A DNA stretch of 64,000 nt from Pseudomonas viridiflava (GTDB lineage: Bacteria; Pseudomonadota; Gammaproteobacteria; Pseudomonadales; Pseudomonadaceae), in NCBI RefSeq assembly GCF_900580675.1, contig NZ_UTBG01000001.1, positions 62,001-126,000 of the forward strand, given 5' to 3'. Below, piece by piece: positions 11,147-21,568 of the stretch (its first letter is position 1; each line of letters starts with the position of its first letter). The position numbers and the translations under genes are program-made. A model generated the notes under the pieces. The model was given only the letters and a program-made list of their open reading frames with translations, searched no databases and was not told the DNA's origin.

Positions 11147-11887
11147 ATGAGCAGCACTGCACAAACTGCTGAAGGCGAAAAAATTCTCATCGTTGATGAC
11201 GATCCGGGGCTGAGCAGCCTGCTGGAGCGTTTTTTCAACTCCAAGGGCTATCGTGCTCGCGCGGTGCCGAACACCGAGCAGATGGACCGCCTGTTGGGGC
11301 GTGAAGTGTTCAATCTGGTCGTGCTTGACCTGATGCTGCCCGGCGAAGACGGCCTGACCGCCTGCAAACGCCTGCGTGGCGCGAACAACCAGATTCCGAT
11401 CATCATGCTCACCGCCAAGGGCGATGAGTTGAGCCGTATCAAAGGCCTCGAGCTGGGCGCTGATGACTACCTGGCCAAGCCGTTCAACCCTGACGAGTTG
11501 ATGGCCCGGGTCAAAGCCGTATTGCGTCGCCAGGCTGCCCCGGTTCCGGGCGCGCCAGGCAGCGAAGACGAAAGCGTCACCTTCGGTGACTACGAACTCT
11601 CGCTGGCTACCCGTGAGCTCAAGCGTGGCGAAGAAGTGCACATGCTCACCACCGGCGAATTCGCAGTACTCAAGGCCCTGGTGATGAACGCACGCCAGCC
11701 GCTGACCCGCGACAAGCTGATGAACCTGGCCCGTGGCCGGGAGTGGGATGCCCTGGAACGCTCCATCGACGTGCAGATATCGCGTCTGCGCCGGATGATC
11801 GAGCCGGATCCGTCCAAACCACGGTATATCCAGACGGTGTGGGGCGTGGGCTATGTGTTTGTGCCGGATGGCACCGCAACCAAGTGA
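11147..11887 (+). CDS. ompR: Response regulator OmpR
   Basis: 246-residue DNA-binding regulator of the OmpR/PhoB class. The receiver domain shows the acidic pocket VDDDPG, phosphoacceptor Asp61 in VVLDLMLPGEDG, and the conserved lysine in DYLAKPFNP. The C-terminal winged-helix domain includes LTTGEFAVLKAL and RSIDVQISRLRRMIE. Partner of the envZ sensor downstream (116-base gap); the pair responds to osmolarity or envelope state in related bacteria. The first 10 residues are a short extension before the receiver domain. Confidence 0.93.
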   Translation: MSSTAQTAEGEKILIVDDDPGLSSLLERFFNSKGYRARAVPNTEQMDRLLGREVFNLVVLDLMLPGEDGLTACKRLRGANNQIPIIMLTAKGDELSRIKGLELGADDYLAKPFNPDELMARVKAVLRRQAAPVPGAPGSEDESVTFGDYELSLATRELKRGEEVHMLTTGEFAVLKALVMNARQPLTRDKLMNLARGREWDALERSIDVQISRLRRMIEPDPSKPRYIQTVWGVGYVFVPDGTATK

Positions 11888-12003
11888 CCGATGATTTGCA
11901 GGGCGGGCGTTCCGGCGTTTGACTCCAAGAGGGTCGACGGGATGCCCGGCGTCTGCAATTCTGCGAGCGCCGCTCGTTCCTGCAAGGTGTTTAGCCGTCT
12001 TCT

Positions 12004-13317
12004 ATGAAAACCCCGCTGTGGTTCCCGCAAAGTTTCTTTTCCCGCACCCTTTGGCTGGTGCTGATCGTCGTTCTGTTCTCCAAGGCGCTTACGCTGGTTT
12101 ATCTGTTGATGAACGAAGACGTGCTGGTGGATCGGCAATACAGCCACGGTGTCGCCCTGACACTGCGCGCGTATTGGGCCGTAGACCCTGAGAACCGCGA
12201 AAAGGTAGCCAAGGCGTCGACGTTGATTCGCGTTGACGGCGCCGGTGTGCCGGAAGGCGAGCAACACTGGCCCTACAGTGAGATCTACCAGCGACAGATG
12301 CAGGCCGAACTCGGAGAGGACACCGAGGTACGGTTGCGCATGCATGTTTCGCCCGCGCTATGGGTGAGGGCGCCGAGCCTGGGGGATGCCTGGATCAAGG
12401 TTCCGCTGTACCCGCACCCGTTGCGGGGGCAGAAGATCTGGAACGTGCTGGGCTGGTTCCTGGCGATCGGGTTGCTTTCAACGGCGTCCGCGTGGATTTT
12501 TGTGCGTCAGCTCAACCAACCGCTCAAACGCCTGGTGTTCGCCGCGCGCCAACTGGGGCAGGGGCGCAGTGTGCGCCTGCCGGTGAGCGATACGCCCAGT
12601 GAGATGACCGAGGTGTACGGCGCATTCAACCAGATGGCGGAAGATGTCGAACAGGCCGGGCGCGAACGCGAGCTGATGCTGGCGGGCGTGTCCCACGACT
12701 TGCGTACGCCGTTGACGCGGTTGCGCCTGTCCCTGGAGCTGATGGGTAACCACACCGACCTCACCGATGACATGGTGCGCGACATTGAGGACATGGACGC
12801 GATCCTCGATCAGTTCCTGGCATTCATCCGCGATGGCCGTGATGAAGTGGTCGAAGAAGTCGACCTCACCGACCTCGTGCGTGAAGTGGTCGCGCCCTAC
12901 AACCAGAACGGCGAACAGGTGCGCATGCGCCTGGAACCGATCCAGCCGTTTGCGTTGCGCAGGGTGTCGATGAAGCGCCTGTTGAACAACCTGATCGGCA
13001 ACGCCTTGCACCACGCCGGCTCGGATGTGGAAGTAGCGGCCTACGTGTCCGGCGACAGCACTGCGCCGTATGTGGTGCTCAGTGTGATGGACCGAGGTGC
13101 GGGGATCGATCCGGACGAGCTGGAAGGCATCTTCAACCCCTTTACCCGTGGCGACCGTGCCCGGGGTGGTAAGGGCACTGGTTTGGGCCTGGCGATTGTG
13201 CGACGGATAGCCTCGATGCATGGTGGCAATGTTGAGCTGCGTAACCGCGAAGAGGGCGGCCTGGAAGCGCGGGTGCGCTTGCCGCTCGGCTTGATGCTGC
13301 CCAGAGACGCGGTCTAG
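12004..13317 (+). CDS. envZ: Sensor histidine kinase EnvZ
   Basis: 437-residue inner-membrane kinase. Transmembrane segments lie near residues 15-36 and 146-166 and flank a periplasmic domain of about 110 residues. A HAMP domain follows (RQLNQPLKRLVFAARQLGQG), then the H-box AGVSHDLRTPLTRL with the phosphorylated His231, and an ATPase domain with N-box (LLNNLIGNALHHA), G1 (DRGAGI) and G2 (GKGTGLGLAIV). It phosphorylates OmpR, encoded just upstream. Confidence 0.93.
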   Translation: MKTPLWFPQSFFSRTLWLVLIVVLFSKALTLVYLLMNEDVLVDRQYSHGVALTLRAYWAVDPENREKVAKASTLIRVDGAGVPEGEQHWPYSEIYQRQMQAELGEDTEVRLRMHVSPALWVRAPSLGDAWIKVPLYPHPLRGQKIWNVLGWFLAIGLLSTASAWIFVRQLNQPLKRLVFAARQLGQGRSVRLPVSDTPSEMTEVYGAFNQMAEDVEQAGRERELMLAGVSHDLRTPLTRLRLSLELMGNHTDLTDDMVRDIEDMDAILDQFLAFIRDGRDEVVEEVDLTDLVREVVAPYNQNGEQVRMRLEPIQPFALRRVSMKRLLNNLIGNALHHAGSDVEVAAYVSGDSTAPYVVLSVMDRGAGIDPDELEGIFNPFTRGDRARGGKGTGLGLAIVRRIASMHGGNVELRNREEGGLEARVRLPLGLMLPRDAV

Positions 13318-13336
13318 AACGCAACGCAGATCAAAA

Positions 13337-13425
13337 TGTGGGAGGGGGCTTGCTCCCGATGGCAGCCTCTCAGTCAATAATTCAGTGACTGTAACAGCGC
13401 TATCGGGAGCAAGCCCCCTCCCACA
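13337..13425. repeat. REP doublet (REPIN-type)
   Basis: TGTGGGAGGGGGCTTGCTCCCGAT is paired with an inverted copy ending CCCTCCCACA. It lies between the convergent envZ and rimK genes. Confidence 0.88.
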
Positions 13426-13457
13426 TTTGGTTTTATGGCATATCAGCAGGCTGAGGG

Positions 13458-14363
13458 TCAGCCCTTGCCCTTGGTCCGAGTCATATTCGGCCCACCATTC
13501 TTCTCCAGATGCTGAATGATGATCCCCGCCACGTCCTTGCCGGTGGTGGTCTCGATGCCTTCCAGGCCTGGCGATGAGTTCACTTCCATCACCAGCGGCC
13601 CGTGGTTGGAGCGCAGGATATCCACACCCGCTACCGCCAACCCCATCACTTTGGCTGCCCGCAGCGCGGTCATGCGTTCTTCCGGGGTGATTTTGATCAG
13701 GCTGGCGCTGCCGCCACGGTGCAGGTTGGAGCGGAACTCCCCTGGCTTGGCCTGGCGCTTCATGGCGGCAATCACCTTGTCACCGACCACGAAGCAACGG
13801 ATATCCGCGCCGCCGGCTTCCTTGATGTACTCCTGCACCATGATGTTCTGCTTGAGGCCCATGAACGCCTCGATCACCGACTCGGCGGCCGTCGCGGTTT
13901 CACACAGCACTACGCCGATGCCCTGGGTGCCTTCCAGCACCTTGATCACCAGCGGCGCGCCGTTGACCATCTCGATCAGGTCCGGGATGTCATCAGGGGA
14001 GTGGGCAAAACCGGTCACCGGCAGGCCGATGCCACGGCGTGACAGCAGTTGCAGCGAGCGCAGCTTGTCCCGCGAGCGCGCGATGGCCACCGATTCATTC
14101 AGCGGGAACACGCCCATCATTTCAAACTGGCGCAACACCGCGCAGCCGTAGAAAGTCACTGAAGCGCCGATCCGTGGGATCACCGCATCAAAGCCTTCCA
14201 GCGGCTTGCCCCGGTAATGGATCTGCGGCTTGTGGCTGGCAATGTTCATGTAGGCACGCAACGTGTCGATCACCACCATTTCGTGGCCACGTTCGGTGCC
14301 GGCCTCGACCAGCCGGCGGGTTGAATACAGACGCGGGTTTCGCGACAGCACAGCGATCTTCAT
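13458..14363 (-). CDS. rimK: Ribosomal protein S6--L-glutamate ligase RimK
   Basis: 301-residue ATP-grasp enzyme that adds glutamate residues to the C-terminus of ribosomal protein S6. Family blocks are visible: ATP-grasp core ([36 protein letters not shown]) and the metal-binding end [13 protein letters not shown]. The last gene of a three-gene run rimA-rimB-rimK on the minus strand, overlapping rimB by four bases. In P. fluorescens, RimK activity is reported to be adjusted by cyclic-di-GMP, RimA and RimB and to alter the proteome during plant colonisation. Confidence 0.93.
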   Translation of the reverse strand: MKIAVLSRNPRLYSTRRLVEAGTERGHEMVVIDTLRAYMNIASHKPQIHYRGKPLEGFDAVIPRIGASVTFYGCAVLRQFEMMGVFPLNESVAIARSRDKLRSLQLLSRRGIGLPVTGFAHSPDDIPDLIEMVNGAPLVIKVLEGTQGIGVVLCETATAAESVIEAFMGLKQNIMVQEYIKEAGGADIRCFVVGDKVIAAMKRQAKPGEFRSNLHRGGSASLIKITPEERMTALRAAKVMGLAVAGVDILRSNHGPLVMEVNSSPGLEGIETTTGKDVAGIIIQHLEKNGGPNMTRTKGKG

Positions 14364-14842
14364 GCAGCACCTGGGGCAGAAATAGTAGAGACCGGGAACA
14401 CCGGCTTGTCTTGAACGTACTTGACGCCGGGGCTGACGACCAGATGGCCGTCAATCAGCGCCTTGGAACCCAGCAACAGGCGGTAACGCATGGCTTTGCG
14501 GCAGGCCAGTGTGAACTCCACCCGCCATACCCGATCCCCCAACGCCAGCGTGGTGCTGATCACATAGCGCACCTGCGCATGGCCGTTGGAGCTCTTGATG
14601 GTTTTCATCGTCACCAGGGGCGCTTCGCAGCGGCGGTGACGCAGTTGCACCACGCTGCCCAAGTGCGCGGTAAAGCGCACCCATTTCTCACCGTCGCGCT
14701 CAAACGGCTCGATATCGGTGGCGTGCAGGCTGGAGGTGCTGGCACCGGTGTCGATCTTCGCGCGCAGGCCAGCCACTCCCAAATCGGGAAGTGCCACCCA
14801 TTCACGCAGACCTACAACGGTCAAATGGTCAAATGTCTTCAA
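14360..14842 (-). CDS. rimB: RimB, retropepsin-like aspartic protease acting with RimK
   Basis: 160-residue member of the RimB / 'ATP-dependent zinc protease' family (PF05618). The aspartic-protease-like motif [14 protein letters not shown] lies at residues 28-41. In P. fluorescens, RimB is reported to remove glutamates from modified S6, counteracting RimK. It overlaps rimK by four bases and follows rimA by 13 bases, so the three are clearly one operon. Confidence 0.88.
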   Translation of the reverse strand: MKTFDHLTVVGLREWVALPDLGVAGLRAKIDTGASTSSLHATDIEPFERDGEKWVRFTAHLGSVVQLRHRRCEAPLVTMKTIKSSNGHAQVRYVISTTLALGDRVWRVEFTLACRKAMRYRLLLGSKALIDGHLVVSPGVKYVQDKPVFPVSTISAPGAA

Positions 14843-14855
14843 TATGGGTAACCGG

Positions 14856-15635
14856 TCAATTCGCCCAGGCGCGTGGGGAAACCTCGGCCAGGGCTTTGAA
14901 TGCAGGCCTGGCGAACCAGTAACCCTGCATCAGATATATTCCGCAGTCGGACAGGAAGTCGCGCTCGCCGGCACTTTCGATGCCTTCGGCGATGACAGTA
15001 ACCCCCAACTGCTCACAGATTGTGACAATCCCCCGGACGATCACCTGACGGACACGATCCTTGTCGACATCGCGAATCAGCGCCATGTCGAGTTTGATCA
15101 AGTCAGGTTGGAAATCGGCCAGCAGATTCAGCCCCGAATAGCCCGCGCCGAAATCATCGATGGCGGTCTTGAAACCGAATTGGCGATATTCACGCAGAAT
15201 ATTCGTCAAATGGCGATAGTTATCTACGTGCTCGCTTTCCAGTGTTTCGAAAATCAATCGGTTCAGCGGAAAATTGTGCGCCTGGGCCGCCTCCAGGGTG
15301 CTGCGGATACACAACTCCGGGCGGTACACGGCGTTGGGCATGAAATTGATGGAAAGGTGCGTTTGCATGCCCAACTCAGCGGCCAGGGCAATCGCCTGGG
15401 TACGGCAGCGCTGGTCGAAACGGTAGCGGTTGTTGTCGTTGACTTGCTCGAGCACCGACATTGCGCCTTCGCCATTGATGCCGCGCACCAACGCTTCATT
15501 GGCATAAATCGAATGGTCCCGAAGGTCCACGATGGGTTGGTAGGCAAATGCAAAATCGAACCCCAGGGGTTCGCTTTGCTGGCACCCCACACACCGTTGA
15601 TCTGGCGAGGTGAGTGAAATCGGAAAGTCGGTCAC
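14856..15635 (-). CDS. rimA: RimA, EAL-domain cyclic-di-GMP phosphodiesterase
   Basis: 259-residue protein made almost entirely of an EAL domain. The EAL signature itself is NEALVRG (residues 47-53). Later motifs also match an active enzyme: SINFMPN, FETLESE, AIDDFGAGYSGLN and EGIES. A short N-terminal segment has a CxxC pair (CVGC), possibly metal-binding. It degrades cyclic-di-GMP and is the first gene of rimABK, so it links the second messenger to S6 modification. Confidence 0.9.
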   Translation of the reverse strand: MTDFPISLTSPDQRCVGCQQSEPLGFDFAFAYQPIVDLRDHSIYANEALVRGINGEGAMSVLEQVNDNNRYRFDQRCRTQAIALAAELGMQTHLSINFMPNAVYRPELCIRSTLEAAQAHNFPLNRLIFETLESEHVDNYRHLTNILREYRQFGFKTAIDDFGAGYSGLNLLADFQPDLIKLDMALIRDVDKDRVRQVIVRGIVTICEQLGVTVIAEGIESAGERDFLSDCGIYLMQGYWFARPAFKALAEVSPRAWAN

Positions 15636-15751
15636 AGCGAATCCTCGCGAAAACAGGGTGCTACCTGGCGTATCTTAGGTGAGCCTTGGGGTTTATGCGT
15701 CGAAGGGTTTCAACGTTAAAGTTGCGACATTTTTCAGAGCGAGGAATTCAA

Positions 15752-16159
15752 GTGGCTCAAAAGCAGGAAGAGGAAGAAAAGGTCCGTCTGGACAAGTGGT
15801 TGTGGGCTGCACGCTTCTATAAAACGCGTGCCCTGGCCAAGGCTGCCATTGAGAGCGGCAAGGTGCATCATCGCGGCGAGCGCTGCAAGCCGGGCAAAGA
15901 GCCACGTGTCGGCGATGAGTTGCAGATTCGTATAGGTTTTGACGAAAAGACAGTCGTGGTTCAGGCGCTTTCCGTTGTACGGCGTGGCGCTCCCGAAGCG
16001 CAGGCGCTGTACGCCGAGACCGAAGCGAGCATCGCCAAGCGTGAAAACGCGGCGGCCATGCGTAAGGCGGGCGCTACCGGCATGACCACCGATGGCAAAC
16101 CGAGCAAGAAGCAACGCCGCGACCTGTTCAAGTTTCGCGGCAGTGGCAATGACGAGTGA
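15752..16159 (+). CDS. hslR: S4-domain ribosome-associated heat shock protein 15 (HslR)
   Basis: 135-residue basic RNA-binding protein. The S4 domain opens the protein (VRLDKWLWAARFYKTRALA near residue 11), and a lysine/arginine-rich tail (KPSKKQRRDLFKF) closes it. HslR binds free 50S subunits carrying a nascent chain after heat shock. The GTG start at 15752 is preceded by GAGGAA; a longer frame from 15686 has no ribosome-binding site and adds residues foreign to the family. hslO lies 1 kb further right. Confidence 0.88.
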   Translation: MAQKQEEEEKVRLDKWLWAARFYKTRALAKAAIESGKVHHRGERCKPGKEPRVGDELQIRIGFDEKTVVVQALSVVRRGAPEAQALYAETEASIAKRENAAAMRKAGATGMTTDGKPSKKQRRDLFKFRGSGNDE

Positions 16160-16190
16160 TTGTGTAATCTGCAGGCTATCGGAGATCAAA

Positions 16191-16274
16191 TGTGTGCGGG
16201 CTTGCTCGCGAAAGCGGTGGGTCAGTGAAAAACGCTTAACCTGACACTCCGCATTCGCGAGCAAGCCGCACACA
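16191..16274. repeat. REP doublet, diverged
   Basis: TGTGTGCGGGCTTGCTCGCGAA pairs with an inverted copy ending GCCGCACACA. Both ends share the same substitution relative to the usual TGTGGGAGC form, so the two halves have evolved together. Confidence 0.8.
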
Positions 16275-16288
16275 GTTCGCCGGCAGCG

Positions 16289-17092
16289 TTACGCCGCAGT
16301 GCGTATGACGCTCAATCGCCCGATCACCGGCAGCTTACCCAGCAGCCCGAAGATCGGCGCGGAGACGCGCAGCAATGCTCCCGACACCTTCGCCGCAAAC
16401 GGGGTGTAATACCCCCAGCCCAACGCCAACAGGGCCAGCAGCACGCCGCCGATATAATCGTCTTGCCCCCAATGCGCGCCCGCGACCAGTCGCGGCATCA
16501 TGAACAACAGCGCCAGGCCCCAGATCACCAGCACCTGGCCGATACGCTTGGCAAATACCGTCATGAACATGCCCCAGATCAGCAGTACAGACGCGTGATC
16601 CCCCGGGAAACTCTGGCTCGAACGGTCCTTGAGCTCCCAGGTTTTCTCCAGCCCCGGGAAATAGTCACTCATCTGGACCGCCCCGCTGATCACCATCGAC
16701 GGGCTACTGTGTTGCCAGCCCATTTGCGCTGCGAGTTTTGAAAACAGCATGCGGATGAATAACAACAGCAGCAAAATTCCGACAAAACCTAACGTCGCCT
16801 GGCGCACCTGCACCGCCTTGAATACCCAGTCTCCACGAATCAGCAGCATCAGCAGAATCACGCCGACCACCGCATCAAACGGTCGCAAACTGGCCACGGC
16901 CCATACATGCAGCCACGTTGAGTTGCTCGCCAGCGGGTCATTGAGCAGATGAAACAGCCACTCGTCGAAAATCGTACAGAGCATCTGGCCCGTGGGCCAC
17001 AGCCAAAAACACAGCAGCCCGATAGCGAGTAGATTGCAAAGAGCCCATCGCCGGAGGTTCCACTTGGCTTGGAACAAACCCGGATTGTTCAT
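16289..17092 (-). CDS. PAP2-family membrane phosphatase
   Basis: 267-residue integral membrane protein with about six hydrophobic segments. The three PAP2 motifs are visible: KDRSSQSFPGDHAS (motifs 1-2 region with the catalytic His) and RLVAGAHWGQDD (motif 3). Relatives dephosphorylate lipid phosphates such as undecaprenyl pyrophosphate, phosphatidic acid or lipid A; the substrate here is not evident. ATG at 17092 has GAGGGA upstream; a TTG at 17113 is less likely. Confidence 0.82.
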   Translation of the reverse strand: MNNPGLFQAKWNLRRWALCNLLAIGLLCFWLWPTGQMLCTIFDEWLFHLLNDPLASNSTWLHVWAVASLRPFDAVVGVILLMLLIRGDWVFKAVQVRQATLGFVGILLLLLFIRMLFSKLAAQMGWQHSSPSMVISGAVQMSDYFPGLEKTWELKDRSSQSFPGDHASVLLIWGMFMTVFAKRIGQVLVIWGLALLFMMPRLVAGAHWGQDDYIGGVLLALLALGWGYYTPFAAKVSGALLRVSAPIFGLLGKLPVIGRLSVIRTAA

Positions 17093-17217
17093 AAACTGTC
17101 CCTCTACGCTCAATTAAGCTCTCCGTTTCCAGAAGAAAGCCGCACCAACATGGTGCTAAAGCGTTTAATTTTATAAACCTTGTAATCATTTTGTCATCAA
17201 TTCAGATACCCAGACCT

Positions 17218-18120
17218 ATGACTGATCTACCGGATACCGACTTCACCCAACGCTTCATCTTCGACGAGAACGACGCCCGCGGCGAACTGGTCTCGCTGGA
17301 GCGCAGCTACGCCGAAGTCCTCGCCAAGCACCCCTATCCGGAGCCGGTCGCGCAATTGCTCGGTGAGCTGATGGCGGCGGCTTCGCTGCTGGTAGGCACC
17401 ATGAAATTCGACGGTTTGCTGATTCTGCAGGCCCGTTCCGAAGGCCCGGTCCCGATGCTGATGATCGAGTGCTCCAGCGAGCGCGAAATCCGTGGCCTGG
17501 CGCGCTATGACGCCGACTTGATTACCCCGGACGCCACGCTTTCCGACCTGATGGCCAACGGCGTACTGGCCATCACCGTCGACCCGACTGAAGGCCAGCG
17601 CTACCAGGGCATCGTCGACCTCGACGGCGAGACCCTCTCGGACTGCTTCACCAACTATTTCGTGATGTCCCAGCAAGTGGGTACCAAGTTCTGGCTCAAC
17701 GCCGACGGCAAGCGCGCCCGTGGCCTGTTGCTGCAGCAATTGCCGGCTGACCGCATCAAGGACGACGACGAGCGTACCGACAGCTGGCGCAAGCTGACCG
17801 CCCTGGCCGGTACCCTGACCGCTGAAGAGTTGCTGGCCCTGGACAACGAAACCATCCTGCATCGCCTGTACCACGAAGAGGCCGTGCGCCTGTTCGACGC
17901 ACAGGGCCTGCGCTTCCATTGCAGCTGCTCGCGCGAGCGTTCGGCCAACGCCTTGGTCAGCCTGGGCCTGGAAGATGCGCAGGATTTGGTAGTGGAGCAC
18001 GGCGGGCATATCGAGATTGACTGCCAGTTCTGCAACCAGCGCTACCTGTTCGACGCCGCCGATGTCGCCCAATTGTTCGCCGGCGCAGGTATCGACACCC
18101 CTTCCGACACCCGCCACTAA
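17218..18120 (+). CDS. hslO: Redox-regulated chaperone Hsp33 (HslO)
   Basis: 300-residue cytoplasmic holdase switched on by oxidation. The C-terminal zinc/redox switch has four cysteines, in CSCSRER and, about 30 residues later, in CQFCNQRY. The N-terminal core has [12 protein letters not shown] and [13 protein letters not shown] chose the ATG beginning MTDLPDTDF, the usual Pseudomonas start; the frame extends to 17191 without added support. Runs toward pckA in the same direction. Confidence 0.92.
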   Translation: MTDLPDTDFTQRFIFDENDARGELVSLERSYAEVLAKHPYPEPVAQLLGELMAAASLLVGTMKFDGLLILQARSEGPVPMLMIECSSEREIRGLARYDADLITPDATLSDLMANGVLAITVDPTEGQRYQGIVDLDGETLSDCFTNYFVMSQQVGTKFWLNADGKRARGLLLQQLPADRIKDDDERTDSWRKLTALAGTLTAEELLALDNETILHRLYHEEAVRLFDAQGLRFHCSCSRERSANALVSLGLEDAQDLVVEHGGHIEIDCQFCNQRYLFDAADVAQLFAGAGIDTPSDTRH

Positions 18121-18299
18121 AACGTTTAAGCACAGGTAAATCACCTGACGAATGGCGGATTAGCGCTGTTCTGACGGGAGGGCCCTACTCTTTTTGGGCT
18201 TTTCTGGCATAATCCGGCCCACTTTTTTCGCGGTAGTAGTGCGCAACTTTCTACTACAAAACGTTTGGAGCACTCGGCCATAGGCCGACGGGGAACCTC

Positions 18300-19841
18300 A
18301 TGACGCAAGCCAATAACGCCGTATACACCGATCTGAGTGTTGACGATCTGGTCAAAGAAGCCCTGCAGCGCGGTGAAGGCGTGCTTGCCGATACTGGCGC
18401 ACTGGTCGTTGAAACCGGTCACCGTACCGGCCGTTCGCCGGTCGACCGTTTCATCGTTGAAGAGCCTTCCACCCAGGCTTCCATCGCCTGGGGCCCGATC
18501 AACCGCAAGTTCCCGGCCGACAAGTTCGATGCCCTGTGGGCTCGCGTCGAGGCATTCAATAACGCGCAAGAGCACTTCGTTTCCCACGTTCACGTAGGGG
18601 CTTCCGAAGACCACTACCTGGCCGTGAAAATGACCACCCAGACTGCCTGGCAGAACCTGTTCGGTCGTTGCCTGTTCATCAACCCGGCCCAGTACAACCC
18701 GGCCGGTCGTGAAGAGTGGCAAGTGCTCAACGTGGCCAACTTCGAGTGCGTGCCTGAGCGTGACGGCACCAACTCCGACGGTTGCGTGATCCTCAACTTC
18801 GCACAGAAAAAAGTCCTGATCGCCGGCATGCGCTACGCCGGTGAAATGAAAAAAGCCATGTTCTCGGTGCAGAACTTCCTGCTGCCGGCTTCCGACGTAC
18901 TGCCGATGCACTGCGCCGCCAACATTGGCGAAGCAGGCGACGTGACCCTGTTCTTCGGCCTGTCGGGCACCGGTAAAACCACCCTGTCCGCCGACGAAAG
19001 CCGTTACCTGATCGGTGACGACGAACACGGTTGGGGCGAAGGTGTGGTGTTCAACATCGAAGGCGGTTGCTATGCCAAGTGCATTGACCTCTCCGAGAAG
19101 AACGAGCCAGTCATCTGGAAAGCCATCAAGCACGGCGCCGTGCTGGAAAACGTGGTTATCGACGATGCCAAGCACGCCGATTACACCAACGTCAGCCTGA
19201 CCCAGAACAGCCGCGCGGCCTACCCGCTGGAGCACGTTGCCAAGCGTTCCGAGAAGAACCTGGGCGGTGAACCGAACGCAGTAATCTTCCTGACCTGCGA
19301 CCTGACCGGCGTACTGCCGCCAGTCTCGATCCTCAGCGAAGAACAAGCGGCCTACCACTTCCTGTCCGGCTACACCGCATTGGTGGGCTCGACCGAAATG
19401 GGTTCCGGCGGCGGCATCAAGTCGACCTTCTCCACCTGCTTCGGCGCACCATTCTTCCCACGCCCGGCTGGCGAATACGCTGAGCTGCTGATCAAGCGCA
19501 TCCGCGGCTTCGGCTCCAAGGTCTACCTGGTCAACACCGGCTGGACCGGCGGCGGCTACGGCGTCGGCAAGCGCTTCAACATCCCGACCACTCGCGGCGT
19601 GATCGCAGCGATCCAGAGCGGCGCGTTGATCGGTGCTGAAACCGAACACCTCGACACCATCAACCTCGACGTGCCACTGGCCGTGCCGGGCGTTGAAACC
19701 GGCCTGTTGAACCCACGTAACACCTGGGCTGACAAGGCTGCCTACGACGAAGCAGCGAAAGCGCTGGCCGGTCTGTTCATCGAGAACTTCAAGAAGTTTG
19801 AAGTGAGCGACGCGATCAAGGCTGCGGGTCCGAAGTTGTAA
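18300..19841 (+). CDS. pckA: Phosphoenolpyruvate carboxykinase (ATP)
   Basis: 513-residue enzyme converting oxaloacetate and ATP to phosphoenolpyruvate, CO2 and ADP, the entry step of gluconeogenesis. Characteristic features are the P-loop [11 protein letters not shown] (about residues 219-229), the kinase-2 motif [10 protein letters not shown] with preceding DDEHGWG, and [20 protein letters not shown] precedes the ATG. A 180-base leader separates it from hslO, and an intrinsic terminator follows the stop. Confidence 0.95.
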   Translation: MTQANNAVYTDLSVDDLVKEALQRGEGVLADTGALVVETGHRTGRSPVDRFIVEEPSTQASIAWGPINRKFPADKFDALWARVEAFNNAQEHFVSHVHVGASEDHYLAVKMTTQTAWQNLFGRCLFINPAQYNPAGREEWQVLNVANFECVPERDGTNSDGCVILNFAQKKVLIAGMRYAGEMKKAMFSVQNFLLPASDVLPMHCAANIGEAGDVTLFFGLSGTGKTTLSADESRYLIGDDEHGWGEGVVFNIEGGCYAKCIDLSEKNEPVIWKAIKHGAVLENVVIDDAKHADYTNVSLTQNSRAAYPLEHVAKRSEKNLGGEPNAVIFLTCDLTGVLPPVSILSEEQAAYHFLSGYTALVGSTEMGSGGGIKSTFSTCFGAPFFPRPAGEYAELLIKRIRGFGSKVYLVNTGWTGGGYGVGKRFNIPTTRGVIAAIQSGALIGAETEHLDTINLDVPLAVPGVETGLLNPRNTWADKAAYDEAAKALAGLFIENFKKFEVSDAIKAAGPKL

Positions 19842-19856
19842 AAGTCGGACGCTGTA

Positions 19857-19886
19857 AAAAAGCCGCCCCCAGTGGGCGGCTTTTTT
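19857..19886 (+). terminator. Intrinsic terminator of pckA
   Basis: Eight-base-pair stem AGCCGCCC/GGGCGGCT with a short loop, preceded by A residues and followed by six T. It can also serve the convergent transporter gene from the other side. Confidence 0.9.
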
Positions 19887-19898
19887 GTGCGCGCTGGA

Positions 19899-20762
19899 TC
19901 AGTGCGCGATATGCAAAACCACCGCCCCAACCAGTACCAGCACAACCCCCGACACCTGCACTGCCGACAACCGTTCCTTGAAAAACACGAACCCCAGAAT
20001 CGCCGCGATCCCGCCGGACAACGTACTGATCACCGTCACCACCGACACCGACCCTGCCATCGCCCCCCACGAAAACGCCGAGAACCCACCCAGGTTCATC
20101 AGGCTTGCGCCGGTCAGCGTCGCGCAGTTTTTCAGCGGCGGGATTTTCAGGCCGTCCTTGATCTTCAGCACCATCACCACCAGCACACACAGGCCCACCA
20201 GGTAGCCGAGCCAGAGCATGGTGATCGGCCCCAGCGCGGGCAGTGTGTAGCGACCTTGCAGCCAGAAGCTGCTGCCGTATAGCAACGCCGCGAGCATGGC
20301 GTAGGCGATGGCGCGGTTTGAACTGTTGTGTGGGACGCCGTTGTCCTTATGGAGGCTGGAGAGGATCACGCCGACCACGCACAGGCCGATGCAGCCAAGC
20401 TGGATCAGGCTGATATGTTCACCGGTCGCCCAGGACAGCAAGGTGGTGACCACGCCGTAGGACGTCACCAGCGGCGCCACGATGGCGGCTTTGCCCAGTG
20501 CGAAGGCCTTGGACAGGGCGAGTGCGCCGGAGACGGTGAACAGCGCGGCAGCGATGCCCAGCAGCCAGACGCTCAACGAAGCGTTCAGGGATTTGAGTAG
20601 CAAGGCGGGGAAGATGACCAGCAGCAGGGTCATGATCAGAAAGCCCAGCGCCTGGCCGAAATACACCGCGCGTTTAACCCCCACGGCGCGGGCATTGAGG
20701 CCCACCAGAAAATCCGTGCCGCCCCAGAGCAGGGCGGCGAGCAGGCCCATCATTACGTCCAT
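19899..20762 (-). CDS. EamA/DMT-superfamily transporter
   Basis: 287-residue inner-membrane protein with ten predicted hydrophobic segments arranged as two EamA repeats (residues about 1-135 and 148-287). The first repeat opens with MGLLAALLWGGTDFLVG, typical of drug/metabolite transporters. Substrate cannot be read from sequence. Converges on pckA. Confidence 0.85.
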   Translation of the reverse strand: MDVMMGLLAALLWGGTDFLVGLNARAVGVKRAVYFGQALGFLIMTLLLVIFPALLLKSLNASLSVWLLGIAAALFTVSGALALSKAFALGKAAIVAPLVTSYGVVTTLLSWATGEHISLIQLGCIGLCVVGVILSSLHKDNGVPHNSSNRAIAYAMLAALLYGSSFWLQGRYTLPALGPITMLWLGYLVGLCVLVVMVLKIKDGLKIPPLKNCATLTGASLMNLGGFSAFSWGAMAGSVSVVTVISTLSGGIAAILGFVFFKERLSAVQVSGVVLVLVGAVVLHIAH

Positions 20763-20810
20763 GTAAGGTCCTTGTTGTGTCGGTGATCCGTCAAGTTAGC
20801 GCCAAACCAA

Positions 20811-20899
20811 TGTGGGAGCGGGCTTGCTCGCGAAGGCGGTACCTCAGCCAGAAATTTATCGACTGATCCACCGCTTTCGGGAGCAAGCCCCCTCCCACA
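20811..20899. repeat. REP doublet (REPIN-type)
   Basis: TGTGGGAGCGGGCTTGCTCGCGAA pairs with an inverted copy ending CCCTCCCACA; the two halves belong to slightly different REP variants. Confidence 0.87.
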
Positions 20900-20934
20900 T
20901 TTTGATGTTTGGAGTGCTCGGAGCTGGTGTTCGC

Positions 20935-21564
20935 TCAGCTCAGGTTTTCCAGCGTCTGTGTGTCCCAGCTGTTGGTCTTGATGGCCAGGTAAAGCATGCC
21001 GATGGTCAACGGGACCTTCTCGCCACGCCCCTTGGCACGACGCTTCAGGAAGACGTCAAAGACCGGTGGGTTGAAGTAACGATAAGTGTCGTAATCGCCG
21101 AGGTCGAGGGAAAACTCCTGCTCCAGCACTTCCATGAGTTGCTTGGCCTCACCGCCATCACAGCCCAGATCGAGATTGATCGACGTTTGCAGGCGGATGG
21201 TCTTGTGTTTCGGCAGGCCGATTTCTTCGTGCAGCAGTTGCAGGAGGCGCTGCATGGCGGGGTCTTCGGGGAAGTTGGGGGCGAGGTTCATGGTGGGGGC
21301 ACGCAGGAGTGGGTGAGGGGGGTGGTTGCGTTTGAGGCGGTACTTGTTTCGGGTGATGAAGAGTGCCAAGCCTATCAAGAATATGAAGACCGGTAGGAAT
21401 GGCATTCTGAGGATCACCGCCACGTAGGGTAGTAGGAACGTCAAAGTGAGACTTGTGGCGAGACAGGTGATGGCTAAACGCTTTCTAAGAGCGGGGTCTG
21501 TGATTTGGTAATAGATCACTAGATAGGTAATGAGAAAAAGCGCGGATTGCAGGTAAAGGCCCAT
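20935..21564 (-). CDS. Membrane-anchored DUF1493 protein
   Basis: 209 residues. Two or three hydrophobic segments (about 5-20, 28-52 and 53-71) anchor the N-terminus. The C-terminal half (about 100-190) matches DUF1493 (PF07377), an acyl-carrier-like helical fold: LLHEEIGLPKHKTIRL, then SINLDLGCDGGEAKQLMEVL where the Gly-Cys-Asp-Gly replaces the serine-bearing turn of true carrier proteins. Function unknown. Four bases separate it from the preceding 156-residue gene, so the pair is one unit. It lies between two repeats. Confidence 0.7.
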   Translation of the reverse strand: MGLYLQSALFLITYLVIYYQITDPALRKRLAITCLATSLTLTFLLPYVAVILRMPFLPVFIFLIGLALFITRNKYRLKRNHPPHPLLRAPTMNLAPNFPEDPAMQRLLQLLHEEIGLPKHKTIRLQTSINLDLGCDGGEAKQLMEVLEQEFSLDLGDYDTYRYFNPPVFDVFLKRRAKGRGEKVPLTIGMLYLAIKTNSWDTQTLENLS

Positions 21565-21568
21565 GTGA